Assembly: GCF_018219455.1 (NCBI RefSeq)
Contig: NZ_CP056122.1
Coordinates: 2,480,001 to 2,544,000 of the forward strand
Length of the DNA: 64,000 nt
Source: Moritella sp. 5
GTDB taxonomy: Bacteria > Pseudomonadota > Gammaproteobacteria > Enterobacterales > Moritellaceae
Reading direction: 5' to 3'
Shown here: piece by piece, positions 26,599 to 35,245 of the stretch
Position numbering within the stretch: the first letter of the stretch is position 1
How the letters are laid out: each line of letters starts with the position of its first letter
Program-made: the position numbers and the translations under genes
Notes under the pieces: model-generated
Told to the model about the DNA's origin: nothing
Seen by the model: the letters and a program-made list of their open reading frames with translations, nothing else
Database searches by the model: none

Positions 26599-27093
26599 TC
26601 AATTTAAGAGATGCGTTGAATGGTGTGAGTCTGAGGTCACTCTTAACTTAGCAAAGTGATGATGCGCTTTTTGGATATGCTCGTATTGAAGCATCCACTG
26701 ATCATCGTGTTGGGCGTGACAAAAAGCGCCCATATGGCGTAAAATATCTTCACTTTTATTATCGATAAGTGTAATTGTTCGTTGAACAAGATCACTTGTT
26801 TCAAGAGAAATAAATTGAAATAGCGCATAAGACTGGTTTAATGTTGCAAATGCGCGTTTCTGCTGCCCCATTTGATTAAGAATTTCAGACTGTGCGACAG
26901 TGGCATCTCTTAATCCTAATAACAAGCATGAAAACTGGCATGGTTTAATATGCTCGTTTTCTAAAGCCTGATGAATATGTATGGGGAGATGGTCTAAAAC
27001 ATCCCCATATAGTTGATGAGCTTCAGGCCAATGGCCCTGTTCCATTAGCTCTTCAGCCCTCAGATAACGCATCCAGCATTGCTGCAATTCCAT
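26599..27093 (-). CDS. Small TPR-like protein, unknown function
   Basis: 164 residues. MELQQCWMRYLRAEELMEQG then HWPEAHQLYGDVLDHLPIHI has the helix-turn-helix spacing of a TPR unit; later helices (AQSEILNQMGQQKRAFATLN) repeat it. It is rich in His. The ATG at 27093 has TGAGGT eight bases upstream and is preferred to a TTG ten codons earlier. It leads a two-gene unit with the ABC ATPase. The function is not known. Confidence 0.6.
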   Translation of the reverse strand: MELQQCWMRYLRAEELMEQGHWPEAHQLYGDVLDHLPIHIHQALENEHIKPCQFSCLLLGLRDATVAQSEILNQMGQQKRAFATLNQSYALFQFISLETSDLVQRTITLIDNKSEDILRHMGAFCHAQHDDQWMLQYEHIQKAHHHFAKLRVTSDSHHSTHLLN

Positions 27094-27128
27094 AATCGAC
27101 CTCAAATTTATAAGACAAACCAATCTTA

Positions 27129-27166
27129 ATGAGAATTGATATCAATTGCAAATCAAAATCATTCTC
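27129..27166. promoter_or_regulatory. Fur-like boxes before the ABC operon
   Basis: AATGAGAATTGATATCAATT (27129-27148) and AATCAAAATCATTCTC (27151-27166) match much of the GATAATGATAATCATTATC Fur consensus, with the TGATATCA and ATTCTC/GAGAAT halves most alike. They sit 36-73 bases upstream of the small gene. The match is imperfect. Confidence 0.5.
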
Positions 27167-27680
27167 GTGGTGAGATGTATCACTAAAATAATAACGTCGC
27201 ACTAATTATACGTTATTTAATCAATTTTAGAGGCGAATTAAGCTATAAATATCGATAACTAAAACAGAAGCAGGCAATCTAATAATTTACATATTAAGTA
27301 TAATTCAGCCTTTAAAAAACCAGATTTAAGAACTTAAACTGACTAACCACTTGTAAGTACTTACGTCCAAATTAACTAACTATTTTAGAGTAATATGCTG
27401 AAAAAAGGTGACAAAGTTAACAAAATGTAATCAATATAATGTTAATCGCATATCATCCGCCACACACCACTTACCAGTGATATTAACTGGTAAATACATT
27501 AATTGGCAGCCTATAACACCTGAGATTAAACTTTTTTGCAGCGCAATGCACCATCACATGCTAACGCCGATTGTTGAGTAAATGTTTATTTATTGCTAAT
27601 TTATTTTGCCATGGAGCGGGAAATACCATATTGAATAGTGAATTATTCTATTGGTATCGCTTAAATAAGATAAAACATGG
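27167..27680. other. AT-rich non-coding region before the AGCS symporter
   Basis: No gene, terminator or recognised riboswitch is visible here. I looked for a glycine riboswitch, common before AGCS symporters, and did not find its conserved blocks. Promoters for the symporter must lie within. Confidence 0.35.
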
Positions 27681-29240
27681 ATGGAATTGAATATGATCTC
27701 TAAGGTTAGTTGCTACTTTGCTGTAATATTAAGCATGTTTACCTCTTCGGCTTTTGCCGCCAGTGAACCAGTCGGGTTTGATAAGGCTGTTGATCAGTTC
27801 TTTAATGAAAACCTCAGTTGGTTTGCTAACACTATTTTCACCTCAGTTCCTGTTAATGGGACAAACTTCCCCATAATTGTAGGCTGGTTATTTATTGCGG
27901 CCATTATTTTCACATTTTATTTTGGTTTTGTTCAGTTCAAACGTTTTGGTTTAGCGGTTAAGATCGTCAAAGGTGACTTCACAGATCCGAACAAGGACGA
28001 ACCTGGCCAGGTTTCTCACTTCCAAGCCTTAACAACAGCACTTTCTGGTACAGTCGGACTTGGTAATATTGCTGGCGTTGGTGCAGCGCTCGCCATTGGT
28101 GGTCCCGGTGCCACTTTCTGGATGATCCTGTGTGGCCTGCTTGGTATGGCTTCAAAGTTCTGTGAATGTACACTTGGTGTTAAGTATCGTAATGAGCTGC
28201 CAAACGGTGAAGTATCGGGTGGTCCAATGTATTACCTGAGCCGAGGTTTAAAAGAACGTGGTTTTGCTGGTCTAGGTAAATTCCTAGCTGTCGGCTTTGC
28301 AATTATGACTATTTTAGGCGCGCTCGGTGGCGGCAACATGTTCCAAGGGAACCAAGCGAACGCAATGATTGTACAAGCTCTGGGTATACCTGACGGCTAT
28401 GGCTGGGTTACAGGCGTTATTTTAGCGATGATGGTTGGTTCGGTTATTATTGGTGGCATGCCATCAATTGCGAAAGTAACAAGTAAATTAGTCCCAGCAA
28501 TGGCTCTGTTATATATAGGCATGTCGGTTATTGTGTTGGTATCTAACGCATCTATGATTGGCGATGCATTTGCACAAATCATTGAAGGTGCCTTCACTGG
28601 TGCTGGTGTTGCCGGTGGTTTTGTTGGTGCATTAATCCAAGGTATGAAACGAGCTACATTCTCAAATGAAGCTGGTGTTGGTTCTGCAGCCATTGCGCAT
28701 GCAGCAGTAAAAACCAAAGAGCCTATCACTGAAGGTCTGGTTTCAGTACTTGAACCATTCATTGATACCGTGATCATTTGTACTATGACGGCACTGGTTA
28801 TCACAATTTCAGGTATGAACAATGGTGAACTTAGCGGGGTAACACTCACCGCAGCGGCATTTACTGAAACGGCAGATATATTCCAGTATATCCTGGCAGT
28901 AGCTGTTGTTATGTTTGCTTTCTCAACAATGATTTCGTGGTCTTATTATGGGCTTAAGGCTTGGACTTATCTGTTCGGTGAAGGTAAAACGACGGAACTT
29001 GTCTATAAAATTATGTTCTGTGGCTTTGTGGTCATAGGTGCAAGTGTTAGCTTTGGCGCTGTGATTGATTTCTCTGATGCGGCTATCTTTGCAATGTCTA
29101 TCTTCAATATCATCGGTTTGTATTTCTTAATGCCAGTGGTGAAAAAAGAGCTACATTCGTTTATTGCTCGAGTTAAATCTGGCGAAATAAAAGATTACAG
29201 CAAAGAAGGTGTACTGGTTTCAAAAGAGATAAATAACTAA
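27681..29240 (+). CDS. Sodium:alanine (AGCS) symporter
   Basis: 519 residues. TALSGTVGLGNIAGVGAALA and GGPGATFWMILCGLLGMASK, with CTLGVKYR and VSGGPMYYLSRGL, are the AGCS signature. About 10-11 membrane helices follow. It imports alanine or glycine with Na+. The N-terminus has a signal-like helix (YFAVILSMFTSSAFAASE) before the first transport helix, as seen in marine homologues. ATGs at 27681 and 27693 both fit. It stands alone, and a stem-loop follows. Confidence 0.93.
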   Translation: MELNMISKVSCYFAVILSMFTSSAFAASEPVGFDKAVDQFFNENLSWFANTIFTSVPVNGTNFPIIVGWLFIAAIIFTFYFGFVQFKRFGLAVKIVKGDFTDPNKDEPGQVSHFQALTTALSGTVGLGNIAGVGAALAIGGPGATFWMILCGLLGMASKFCECTLGVKYRNELPNGEVSGGPMYYLSRGLKERGFAGLGKFLAVGFAIMTILGALGGGNMFQGNQANAMIVQALGIPDGYGWVTGVILAMMVGSVIIGGMPSIAKVTSKLVPAMALLYIGMSVIVLVSNASMIGDAFAQIIEGAFTGAGVAGGFVGALIQGMKRATFSNEAGVGSAAIAHAAVKTKEPITEGLVSVLEPFIDTVIICTMTALVITISGMNNGELSGVTLTAAAFTETADIFQYILAVAVVMFAFSTMISWSYYGLKAWTYLFGEGKTTELVYKIMFCGFVVIGASVSFGAVIDFSDAAIFAMSIFNIIGLYFLMPVVKKELHSFIARVKSGEIKDYSKEGVLVSKEINN

Positions 29241-29275
29241 TTTAATTAATTTCCCCCCGCCTCTTTTAAATAATA

Positions 29276-29308
29276 AATAGTCCGGTTAATAGTATCAACC
29301 GGACTATT
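29276..29308. terminator. Stem-loop after the AGCS gene
   Basis: AATAGTCCGGTT (29276-29287) and AACCGGACTATT (29297-29308) form a perfect 12-bp stem with 9 loop bases. The T-run is weak, so it may also act as an mRNA 3'-end stabiliser. Confidence 0.6.
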
Positions 29309-29641
29309 TACATCTAAAATATAAACACAAACAATCACTTCTAAAATACCACTCAAATAATAACCCACTATATGTGTGACACATGCTTTAACAAATCAAT
29401 TATAGGTGCGTATAACTGTTATAATTACTTAGAAATACATATTTATGGACATTAGATAATAGAATTATAAGATTAATTCTATTATACCGATTCGATATAT
29501 AGCGCTATTATTTATTGTTATATTAATTTTTGAGGAATATAATCCCGACGCTTTCTTTACGCGTAAAGCAAAAGTCATAAGAAAATTACTTACATTATTT
29601 TCATGACTGTTGTTGATAATTATATTTAAATAGGTAATAAA
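29309..29641. promoter_or_regulatory. Upstream region of a lipoprotein gene with one palindrome
   Basis: The 333 bases are AT-rich and non-coding. CTTTACGCGTAAAG (29555-29568) is a perfect 14-bp palindrome 74 bases before the lipoprotein ATG and could be an operator. Nothing else stands out. Confidence 0.4.
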
Positions 29642-30415
29642 ATGAAGACGATCTTTAAATGTGCACTACTTGCAACAACTACTATCCTATTATCTGCATG
29701 CGGTGGTGGTGGTGGTGGCACTTCAACTAAAGTTGTCTCACCAACTAAACCTATAGTCATCCAATCAGATTTGTATAAAGTGGATGGTCAGGAAGCATTT
29801 TTAATGGTTTCTCAAAAAGATAAAACGAAACCAGCAATATTTAGCTATAAAGACTTTAGTTCGGATACTGTAAATACTAGAAAGTTAGTTTCTTTTGGCA
29901 TATTATCTGACGATAAAGATAAGGAGATAACAGATCAATCATTGATATTTGCGATAGCATATTTCAAAATGCCTAATAGCCAAGATAAAGATAAGTTTGT
30001 ACATGTTCAAATAAACATAACGGGTACATCCCCATTAAGTCTCGAGTGGGATGGCCATAGTTTTGGCGCTGATACGATAGGTAATATGTCTCGTAGCACT
30101 CTAGAAGATTTTCCGGTCAAGTTTGCAGCTGGCACTTGGAAAGATGATAATGATGTCCGCATGACAATCGATAACTCAAATGTGGAAATTTCGACCTCAA
30201 GCTGTAACGTGACTGGTAAGTTAGTCAAAGGTGCTGGAAGTACATTTCTTGACATTTCTACAACTTACTCAATAGGCAATATCAACGTCACTCCAGATAA
30301 TTGCAATGGTATTGATAGTATAGTCATGATGAGCCATAATTCTAATTGGTTTGTGACATTAAATAACAAAAGCCGTGTAGGCGAACTTCATAAATTAATA
30401 AGCACAAACGATTAG
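29642..30415 (+). CDS. Lipoprotein, unknown function
   Basis: 257 residues. TTTILLSAC is the lipobox and six Gly follow (CGGGGGG) before a Ser/Thr/Pro linker. The body has two Cys (SSCNVTG; DNCNGID), and strands such as FGILSDDKDKEITDQSLIFA suggest a beta-rich domain. There are no catalytic motifs. It stands alone. Confidence 0.65.
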   Translation: MKTIFKCALLATTTILLSACGGGGGGTSTKVVSPTKPIVIQSDLYKVDGQEAFLMVSQKDKTKPAIFSYKDFSSDTVNTRKLVSFGILSDDKDKEITDQSLIFAIAYFKMPNSQDKDKFVHVQINITGTSPLSLEWDGHSFGADTIGNMSRSTLEDFPVKFAAGTWKDDNDVRMTIDNSNVEISTSSCNVTGKLVKGAGSTFLDISTTYSIGNINVTPDNCNGIDSIVMMSHNSNWFVTLNNKSRVGELHKLISTND

Positions 30416-30465
30416 CTATATACCATCGGTTGCCCCCCACCTTAGCAAGCCTGTTATGGTTTAAA

Positions 30466-30520
30466 TTAACCAATCAAATTCCTGATTTGATTGGTTAAAA
30501 TTCCAGTTTGATTGTATAAT
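30466..30520 (+). promoter_or_regulatory. Promoter overlapped by a 14-bp palindrome
   Basis: TTAACCAATCAAAT (30466-30479) and ATTTGATTGGTTAA (30485-30498) pair perfectly. TTGGTT (30491-30496), an 18-base spacer and TATAAT (30515-30520) make a good promoter, and the TTTGATTG half-site recurs in the spacer at 30507. A repressor at the palindrome would cover the -35 box; the protein 39 bases downstream may be that factor's target. Confidence 0.55.
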
Positions 30521-30558
30521 ATGTTCTTTTACTCTGTTCAATAAAGAGGCTGTATTAC

Positions 30559-30798
30559 TTGGAAATCAAAGAGTTAAAGGTATTGTTTGATAACGGAGGG
30601 TTAAAGTCCGTAACAATTAAACGCGCACCATTAATGGACGGTTATATCTTAATTGCAAACACGACAAATAAGAATGTACATGTGATGACCTCGCAACGTG
30701 AAGAATCAAATACACCACGTGCATTTAAGAGTATTGATGCCGCAGCAGCGAATGCACAAAAGATTGGTTTTAAGAAGATAAGTATCGATTTAAGCTAG
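30559..30798 (+). CDS. Small conserved-type protein, unknown function
   Basis: 79 residues, starting at TTG with AGAGG nine bases before it. It reads GGLKSVTIKRAPLMDGYILI and then VMTSQREESNTPRAFKSIDA, AAANAQKIGF. The order 'vTi.ra.....G..l... R.fKtlDaA......iG' resembles small RepB-like proteins that are often annotated on plasmids and chromosomes. The role is not settled. It lies behind a palindromic promoter and has its own terminator. Confidence 0.5.
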   Translation: MEIKELKVLFDNGGLKSVTIKRAPLMDGYILIANTTNKNVHVMTSQREESNTPRAFKSIDAAAANAQKIGFKKISIDLS

Positions 30799-30837
30799 CT
30801 TAAAATATAACTGTATATAAACACAGCTATATTTAAG

Positions 30838-30871
30838 TCCCCGTAAAAGTAAGACCTCTACGGGGATTTTA
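30838..30871. terminator. Bidirectional terminator, small gene / add
   Basis: TCCCCGTA (30838-30845) and TACGGGGA (30859-30866), then TTTTATTATT. It lies between the two converging genes. Confidence 0.8.
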
Positions 30872-31879
30872 TTATTGATTCAGTGCTAAATAGGCTGTAT
30901 TCATTGCAACTAAACGTTCTTTTTCATCCTCTGAAATAAAACTGGCCTCAATGGCATTAAAAGTAAATTGTGCGATTTCTGATTTTGACATGTCGTGCGC
31001 ATGACTCACTGCCATGAAGTTATCTGTCATATAACCGCCAAAGTATGCCGGGTCATCAGAATTAATCGTAACGCATACATTCTCTCGTAATAATTCAACA
31101 ATATTATGTTCTTCCATTTTTTCAAATACCTTAAGCTTTATATTTGATAACGGACAAACTGTTAGCGGCGTTCGCAGTGTTGCTAACTCTTTAACTAACG
31201 TCTCATCATCAGAACATCGTACACCATGATCAATACGCGTAATTTTCAACAGCGCTAATGCATCGCGAATACTACTCGCCTCGCCTTCTTCTCCAGCATG
31301 CGCAACGGTTAAGAAACCTTCATTAATCGCAGCTTTGAAAACACGTTCAAACTTACTGGCTGGGTTACCATTTTCTGACGAATCTAACCCGACGGCGACG
31401 ATCTTATCTTTGTACTCAAGTGATTTATTTAATGTTATAAATGCCGACTCTTCATCGAGATGACGTAAAAAACACATTATCAATTGGCTTGTAATGCCAA
31501 GCTCTTCAACCGCTTGAGATAAGGCGTTATGGATACCGTTAACAACAGTAGCAAAACTAATGCCGCGTTCAGTGTGGGTTTGTGGATCAAAAAATACTTC
31601 GGTATGAACAACATTGTCTTGTTTACAACGCAGTAGATAAGCCCAGGTAAGATCGAAAAAATCTTGCTCTGTAATTAATACATTAGCGCCTTGATAATAG
31701 ATATCTAAAAATGATTGAAGATTATGAAAATTATAAGCATCTCTCACATCTTCGAATGATTTGAAGGGAATATCGATATTATTGCGTGCGGCAAGTTCGA
31801 ACATAAGCTCTGGCTCAAGCGTGCCTTCGATGTGTAAATGAAGTTCTACTTTTGGTAAATTTTGAATAAATTGTTTCAT
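30872..31879 (-). CDS. add: Adenine (adenosine-type) deaminase under an adenine riboswitch
   Basis: 335 residues from the ATG at 31879, preceded by AGGAA at spacing 8; an upstream TTG-type start would run through the riboswitch platform. LPKVELHLHIEGTLEPELMF carries the HxH metal site, VAHAGEEGEASSIRDALALL the His-Ala-Gly-Glu region, RIDHGVRC and NSDDPAYFGGYMTDNF the Asp pair. The family deaminates adenosine or adenine to the hypoxanthine forms. Because an adenine-type aptamer stands upstream, adenine is the more likely substrate, as in Vibrio add genes. Confidence 0.93.
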   Translation of the reverse strand: MKQFIQNLPKVELHLHIEGTLEPELMFELAARNNIDIPFKSFEDVRDAYNFHNLQSFLDIYYQGANVLITEQDFFDLTWAYLLRCKQDNVVHTEVFFDPQTHTERGISFATVVNGIHNALSQAVEELGITSQLIMCFLRHLDEESAFITLNKSLEYKDKIVAVGLDSSENGNPASKFERVFKAAINEGFLTVAHAGEEGEASSIRDALALLKITRIDHGVRCSDDETLVKELATLRTPLTVCPLSNIKLKVFEKMEEHNIVELLRENVCVTINSDDPAYFGGYMTDNFMAVSHAHDMSKSEIAQFTFNAIEASFISEDEKERLVAMNTAYLALNQ

Positions 31880-31961
31880 GATTAAGTTCCTAATAAAATT
31901 TATTAAGTACTTCTCTTTAATAACAGACACTACAAAGAGAAAAGTACTAAAGTACTAAACT

Positions 31962-32028
31962 CTTCGTAATCAGGAATTATTGGTTCCTGGTAGAGACCCC
32001 TAATCCATATCATTAGGGTTATACGAAG
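31962..32028 (-). promoter_or_regulatory. Adenine riboswitch (purine aptamer with U at the ligand position)
   Basis: On the minus strand the aptamer reads CTTCGTATAACCCTAATGAT, then ATGG, ATTAGGGGTCTCTACC, AGGAACCAATAATTCCTG and ATTACGAAG. P1 is CTTCGTA/TACGAAG, P2 CCCTAAT/ATTAGGG, P3 AGGAA/TTCCT, with TATAA, GATATGG and TCTCTACC as the purine core. The base that selects ligand is T at 31969 (C in guanine switches), so it should bind adenine. Downstream, AGTACTT...AAGTACT pairing around CTCTTT/AAAGAG can fold in the leader before the ATG. Confidence 0.92.
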
Positions 32029-32098
32029 GGAAACTAATTGCAAAATTGAAATACTGAATTAGCTTGAAACTGATTATACAGAATGTAATTTAGCAAGT

Positions 32099-32548
32099 CT
32101 ATGGTTTAAACATAGCAGCTTGGCCACGAAAAGCCCCTCTGTTATCAATAAGATTCCATACCGTTGCATTTTCTATCCAAAAAGTACGTCCCGTAGAGGA
32201 AATACGTAAACCGCGATAACCATCAACAAAACCAAACGCTGTGACTCTCTCCAACAAGTCCTGTCTTTCATCACGGTCTAGAGATTTCACAGACTTTCTC
32301 GATGGCAAAACAACAAATTCTGACCAGCTAAGTTCAAATGATTTTAATGCCGACTTGTTGCCATAATTAAATATCGGATCACTTTCAGTGCCATGCGATA
32401 CAACGACAAAGTCAGCGTAAAATAAAGCTTTGCCAATATCGCCATGACGACTATCAATGAGATTTTTACCCGTTAGGCGTTGATAACTTGATATTAATAG
32501 ATCGGCATGTTCGTGGAGATATCCATTTTCAGAGCTGGGTTGATTCAT
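32099..32548 (-). CDS. MEKHLA-domain protein
   Basis: 149 residues. HADLLISSYQRLTGKNLIDS, FYADFVVVSHGTESDPIFNY and GNKSALKSFELSWSEFVVLP, plus WNLIDNRGAFRGQAAMF, match the MEKHLA domain (PAS-like, also found at the end of plant HD-Zip proteins). The biochemical role in bacteria is unknown. It is 77 bases after a short-chain NAD(P)-binding protein behind a Fur box, so both may be iron-responsive. Confidence 0.8.
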   Translation of the reverse strand: MNQPSSENGYLHEHADLLISSYQRLTGKNLIDSRHGDIGKALFYADFVVVSHGTESDPIFNYGNKSALKSFELSWSEFVVLPSRKSVKSLDRDERQDLLERVTAFGFVDGYRGLRISSTGRTFWIENATVWNLIDNRGAFRGQAAMFKP

Positions 32549-32625
32549 TGATAAGATCCTTGTTATCTATAAAGAGTCGAGTCAAGAACCTTATTATTAC
32601 ATAACTATTCGTATATGTTACATCA

Positions 32626-33270
32626 CTATCCGTAAACAACTGTTGGATCAACACATTCAAATACTTGCTTCTTACTCTTATCTTGAAGTAATAATGCATG
32701 GACCAATCGTGCAACTTCGTGACGAGTGATCATTCCATGCACTTCCTTACCCTGTGATAAGTCACCAGCATTAGTCACGTCACCATCCTTTAATCCACCC
32801 GGTCGCAAGATCGTAAAGTCTAACGTACTGGTTTGTAAGTACGATTCTGCCAGTGACTTTTCTCTTACTGCGCTACCAAAACCAGTTTTAGATCGCGCAG
32901 ACATAAACTGCCACGAATCACCACAACCTAATGAAGTTACTAATAAAAATCGGTTAATCCCAGCACTTTCTAATGCATCTATAAGATGTCGATGACCGAT
33001 ATAATCAACAGGTATATCGGCACGAAAGCTACCCATAGTTGAGATCACGATAGCATCTTTACTAAGTGATTCGACAACACTTGAAACTTGTGCTTGATCG
33101 GTTGCATCACATTGATACGTTTTATCACATAATGTTGAAAGTGCATTTTTTTCAACATTACGCGCAACACCAATGACAGACACTCCATTACTCGTAAAGT
33201 AATTGACCATCGCCAGTCCTAACCCACTTGCAGCACCAAAAATCACTACTTCTTTCATATTATTAGCCAT
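32626..33270 (-). CDS. NAD(P)-binding NmrA/SDR-like protein
   Basis: 214 residues from the ATG at 33270. VVIFGAASGLGLAMVNYFTS gives the GxxGxG-type dinucleotide site; ATDQAQVSSVVESL and FLLVTSLGCGDSWQFMSARS continue, and DFTILRPGGLKDG is the substrate-side motif of atypical SDRs. It lacks a classic YxxxK pair in the usual place. The start is uncertain: longer ATA/ATT-rich upstream codons run into the Fur box, so 33270 or 33258 is preferred. Confidence 0.85.
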   Translation of the reverse strand: MANNMKEVVIFGAASGLGLAMVNYFTSNGVSVIGVARNVEKNALSTLCDKTYQCDATDQAQVSSVVESLSKDAIVISTMGSFRADIPVDYIGHRHLIDALESAGINRFLLVTSLGCGDSWQFMSARSKTGFGSAVREKSLAESYLQTSTLDFTILRPGGLKDGDVTNAGDLSQGKEVHGMITRHEVARLVHALLLQDKSKKQVFECVDPTVVYG

Positions 33271-33279
33271 CGCGTTATT

Positions 33280-33297
33280 GATAATGATTATCATTAT
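33280..33297. promoter_or_regulatory. Near-consensus Fur box
   Basis: GATAATGATTATCATTAT (33280-33297) matches the 19-bp Fur consensus GATAATGATAATCATTATC at 17 of 18 aligned positions. It ends ten bases upstream of the predicted start of the SDR-like gene, so iron repression of the SDR-MEKHLA pair is likely. Confidence 0.85.
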
Positions 33298-33586
33298 ATA
33301 TTTATATTGTTATCTGTCACTACATAATTAAGTAAATAGTTTTGTTATTATTAATCTCAATGTTATAGATACTGTTGTTTGTACTGTAAATATGCTCATT
33401 ATTTATATAGTGGCTTCTGGTGATAATGCTGTTTCAGTACGAAAATCACTTACTTTTTGAATAAACTCAGGTTACATTAATAAAACTTACTGAATTAAAC
33501 ACATTTATCTCGTTCAATACGACTTTAACGTGTTGAATTATCGCTCCTACGTGAATTTAACTAGCTAGGTTCCCCACTACATCTTC

Positions 33587-33619
33587 AGATTTCACGTAGC
33601 GCACGAAAATAAAGACCAT
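33587..33619. repeat. Left copy of a diverged repeat flanking the integrase region
   Basis: AGATTTCACGTAGCGCAC and the following AAAATAAAGACCAT resemble AGATTTCACATACGGCAC and AAAAAAACCAT at 35787-35817. The two copies lie 2.2 kb apart in the same orientation and bracket the recombinase and RHH genes. They may be ends of an integrated unit. The rest of 33298-33699 shows no gene. Confidence 0.35.
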
Positions 33620-33699
33620 TTATACTGGTTGCTTATACAGTTGTAGATGTTATAATTGCCACGTTAATATTTTAGATTAAGCAACCAAATGGGATTAAA

Positions 33700-34785
33700 A
33701 TGCCTAAAGCATTGATAAATATAGGTAATAACTCAATAATTCCATTAACTAACCTTAGTGAAGAACACATCGAAAACCTACTCAGGTTTAGTGATCGTAA
33801 AGAGCAGTTAGAAGAAAACACACTTAAATCACTGCATTTCCATGTGAATAAATTCAATGAATATTGCCTCAGTCGTAATATTATCCCTTTACCATTACAA
33901 GATGCGACAGTGCTTGAAGCATTTCTGATAAAGGAAAATGAGCGAGGATGTAAAGCTCAAACACTACGAATTTACGCATGGGCAGTATCAAAGGTACATG
34001 CTTTAGCGGGTTTAGAGATCCCTTATTTCAAAACAGTGATCACAGCTAGGTTAAAAATCATCTCGAAACAAGAGGTAAAGCTGGGCGTTAAACGTAAGCA
34101 AGCTGTGGCATTTTCTTATGAGCACCTTAAATTTGTAAATGAACGACTTGATATATCATCATTGATCTCTATCCGAAATACATTATTACTCAACATTTGC
34201 TACGATGGACTGCTCCGTGAAAGTGAAGCCTGTCACCTGTTCATAGAACAACTACATAAAACCAACGGCCTTTATACTGTTAATATCACGAATACGAAAA
34301 CAGATAAATCGTTAGATGGTTCAATTGTTCACTTGAGTAAATTCACATCAAAGCTATTACCACTGTACCTTCAAAAAATAACCGAACATCATGGGCAATA
34401 CCTGTTTAAACGAACAACACCACGAGGCGGTAAACTAGAAAAGCTAAAACCGAGTTCGCTTTCACCAAACCCAAATGACAAACCAATATCAACGAAAACG
34501 GTTGAACTTGTGTTTGCAAATACCTGGCATCAAATTAATACATATAATGAATCTGTCAGTTTTGATTTACATATCGACTTACCCGAACGGCCTTTTAGTG
34601 GACACTCTGCTCGAGTTGGTGCATCTTGTGATCTTGTCGGCGCTGGTTTTGATGATTCGCTGGTTATGCGAGCTGGTCGTTGGAAGACTTTACGTATGGT
34701 TGAACTTTACACCCGAGGTGTGAATAATAAATTTGCGACAGTACGTGAATTTAGAGAAAGATTGGAAGCGATGACAGCAGATTAA
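33700..34785 (+). CDS. Tyrosine recombinase/integrase
   Basis: 361 residues. The N-terminal core-binding domain (residues ~20-110) is followed by a catalytic domain with Arg in NICYDGLLRESEACHL, Lys in ITNTKTDKSLDG, HxxR in FSGHSARVGASCDL, RW in AGRWKTLRMV and the nucleophile Tyr in ELYTRGVNNK. All five positions are present, so it should be active. It catalyses strand exchange at specific sites. It is solitary; no phage, ICE or cassette array is beside it, except a convergent RHH-type gene. Confidence 0.9.
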   Translation: MPKALINIGNNSIIPLTNLSEEHIENLLRFSDRKEQLEENTLKSLHFHVNKFNEYCLSRNIIPLPLQDATVLEAFLIKENERGCKAQTLRIYAWAVSKVHALAGLEIPYFKTVITARLKIISKQEVKLGVKRKQAVAFSYEHLKFVNERLDISSLISIRNTLLLNICYDGLLRESEACHLFIEQLHKTNGLYTVNITNTKTDKSLDGSIVHLSKFTSKLLPLYLQKITEHHGQYLFKRTTPRGGKLEKLKPSSLSPNPNDKPISTKTVELVFANTWHQINTYNESVSFDLHIDLPERPFSGHSARVGASCDLVGAGFDDSLVMRAGRWKTLRMVELYTRGVNNKFATVREFRERLEAMTAD

Positions 34786-34837
34786 AATTAGTATGTATTG
34801 GAAAGGTCATGCCCTTTCCAATTATAATTAACAGCCT

Positions 34838-35233
34838 TTAACCATCAATTAAATTTACCATCTCATTCAATATTGAATGGAACATGCACGCTGTATCATG
34901 ATGGCTAAATTCATTACCGTTTAAATTCACTGTAATTTCTGTTTCATCATTATCCGTCTCGACATAAAGTGTATTTTTTATTTTAGGATAATTTTCGATC
35001 AACACATTTTCAACATGCCTCTTCGTTATTTTATTACTAAGATGAACAGTAATAATACCCGTCCCTAATAATAAATCACCCATGCCATTTTCAAAAACGT
35101 CTGCAAGCATACCTTCAACAAACTGACTCTTAGATACATTACATTGATCACTTATGCTTTCTAATTTTTCGAGTAAGTTTTCGTACATTCTTATCGTACT
35201 GTTTTTTCGAACTGCGTCTGGTTTAATCTTCAT
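34838..35233 (-). CDS. Ribbon-helix-helix-type protein, unknown function
   Basis: 131 residues from the ATG at 35233. AVRKNSTIRMYENLLEKLES, ISDQCNVSKSQFVEGMLADV resembles a ribbon-helix-helix region, followed by an ~80-residue acidic domain that I do not recognise (TETDNDETEITVNL-type strands). A Met four codons upstream is possible. It is convergent with the recombinase, and both may belong to one integrated unit. Confidence 0.55.
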   Translation of the reverse strand: MKIKPDAVRKNSTIRMYENLLEKLESISDQCNVSKSQFVEGMLADVFENGMGDLLLGTGIITVHLSNKITKRHVENVLIENYPKIKNTLYVETDNDETEITVNLNGNEFSHHDTACMFHSILNEMVNLIDG

Positions 35234-35245
35234 AATATTTACCAC

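Noticed and set aside
27167-27680. Glycine riboswitch before the AGCS symporter
   Set aside because: I looked for the conserved tandem-aptamer blocks and did not see them.
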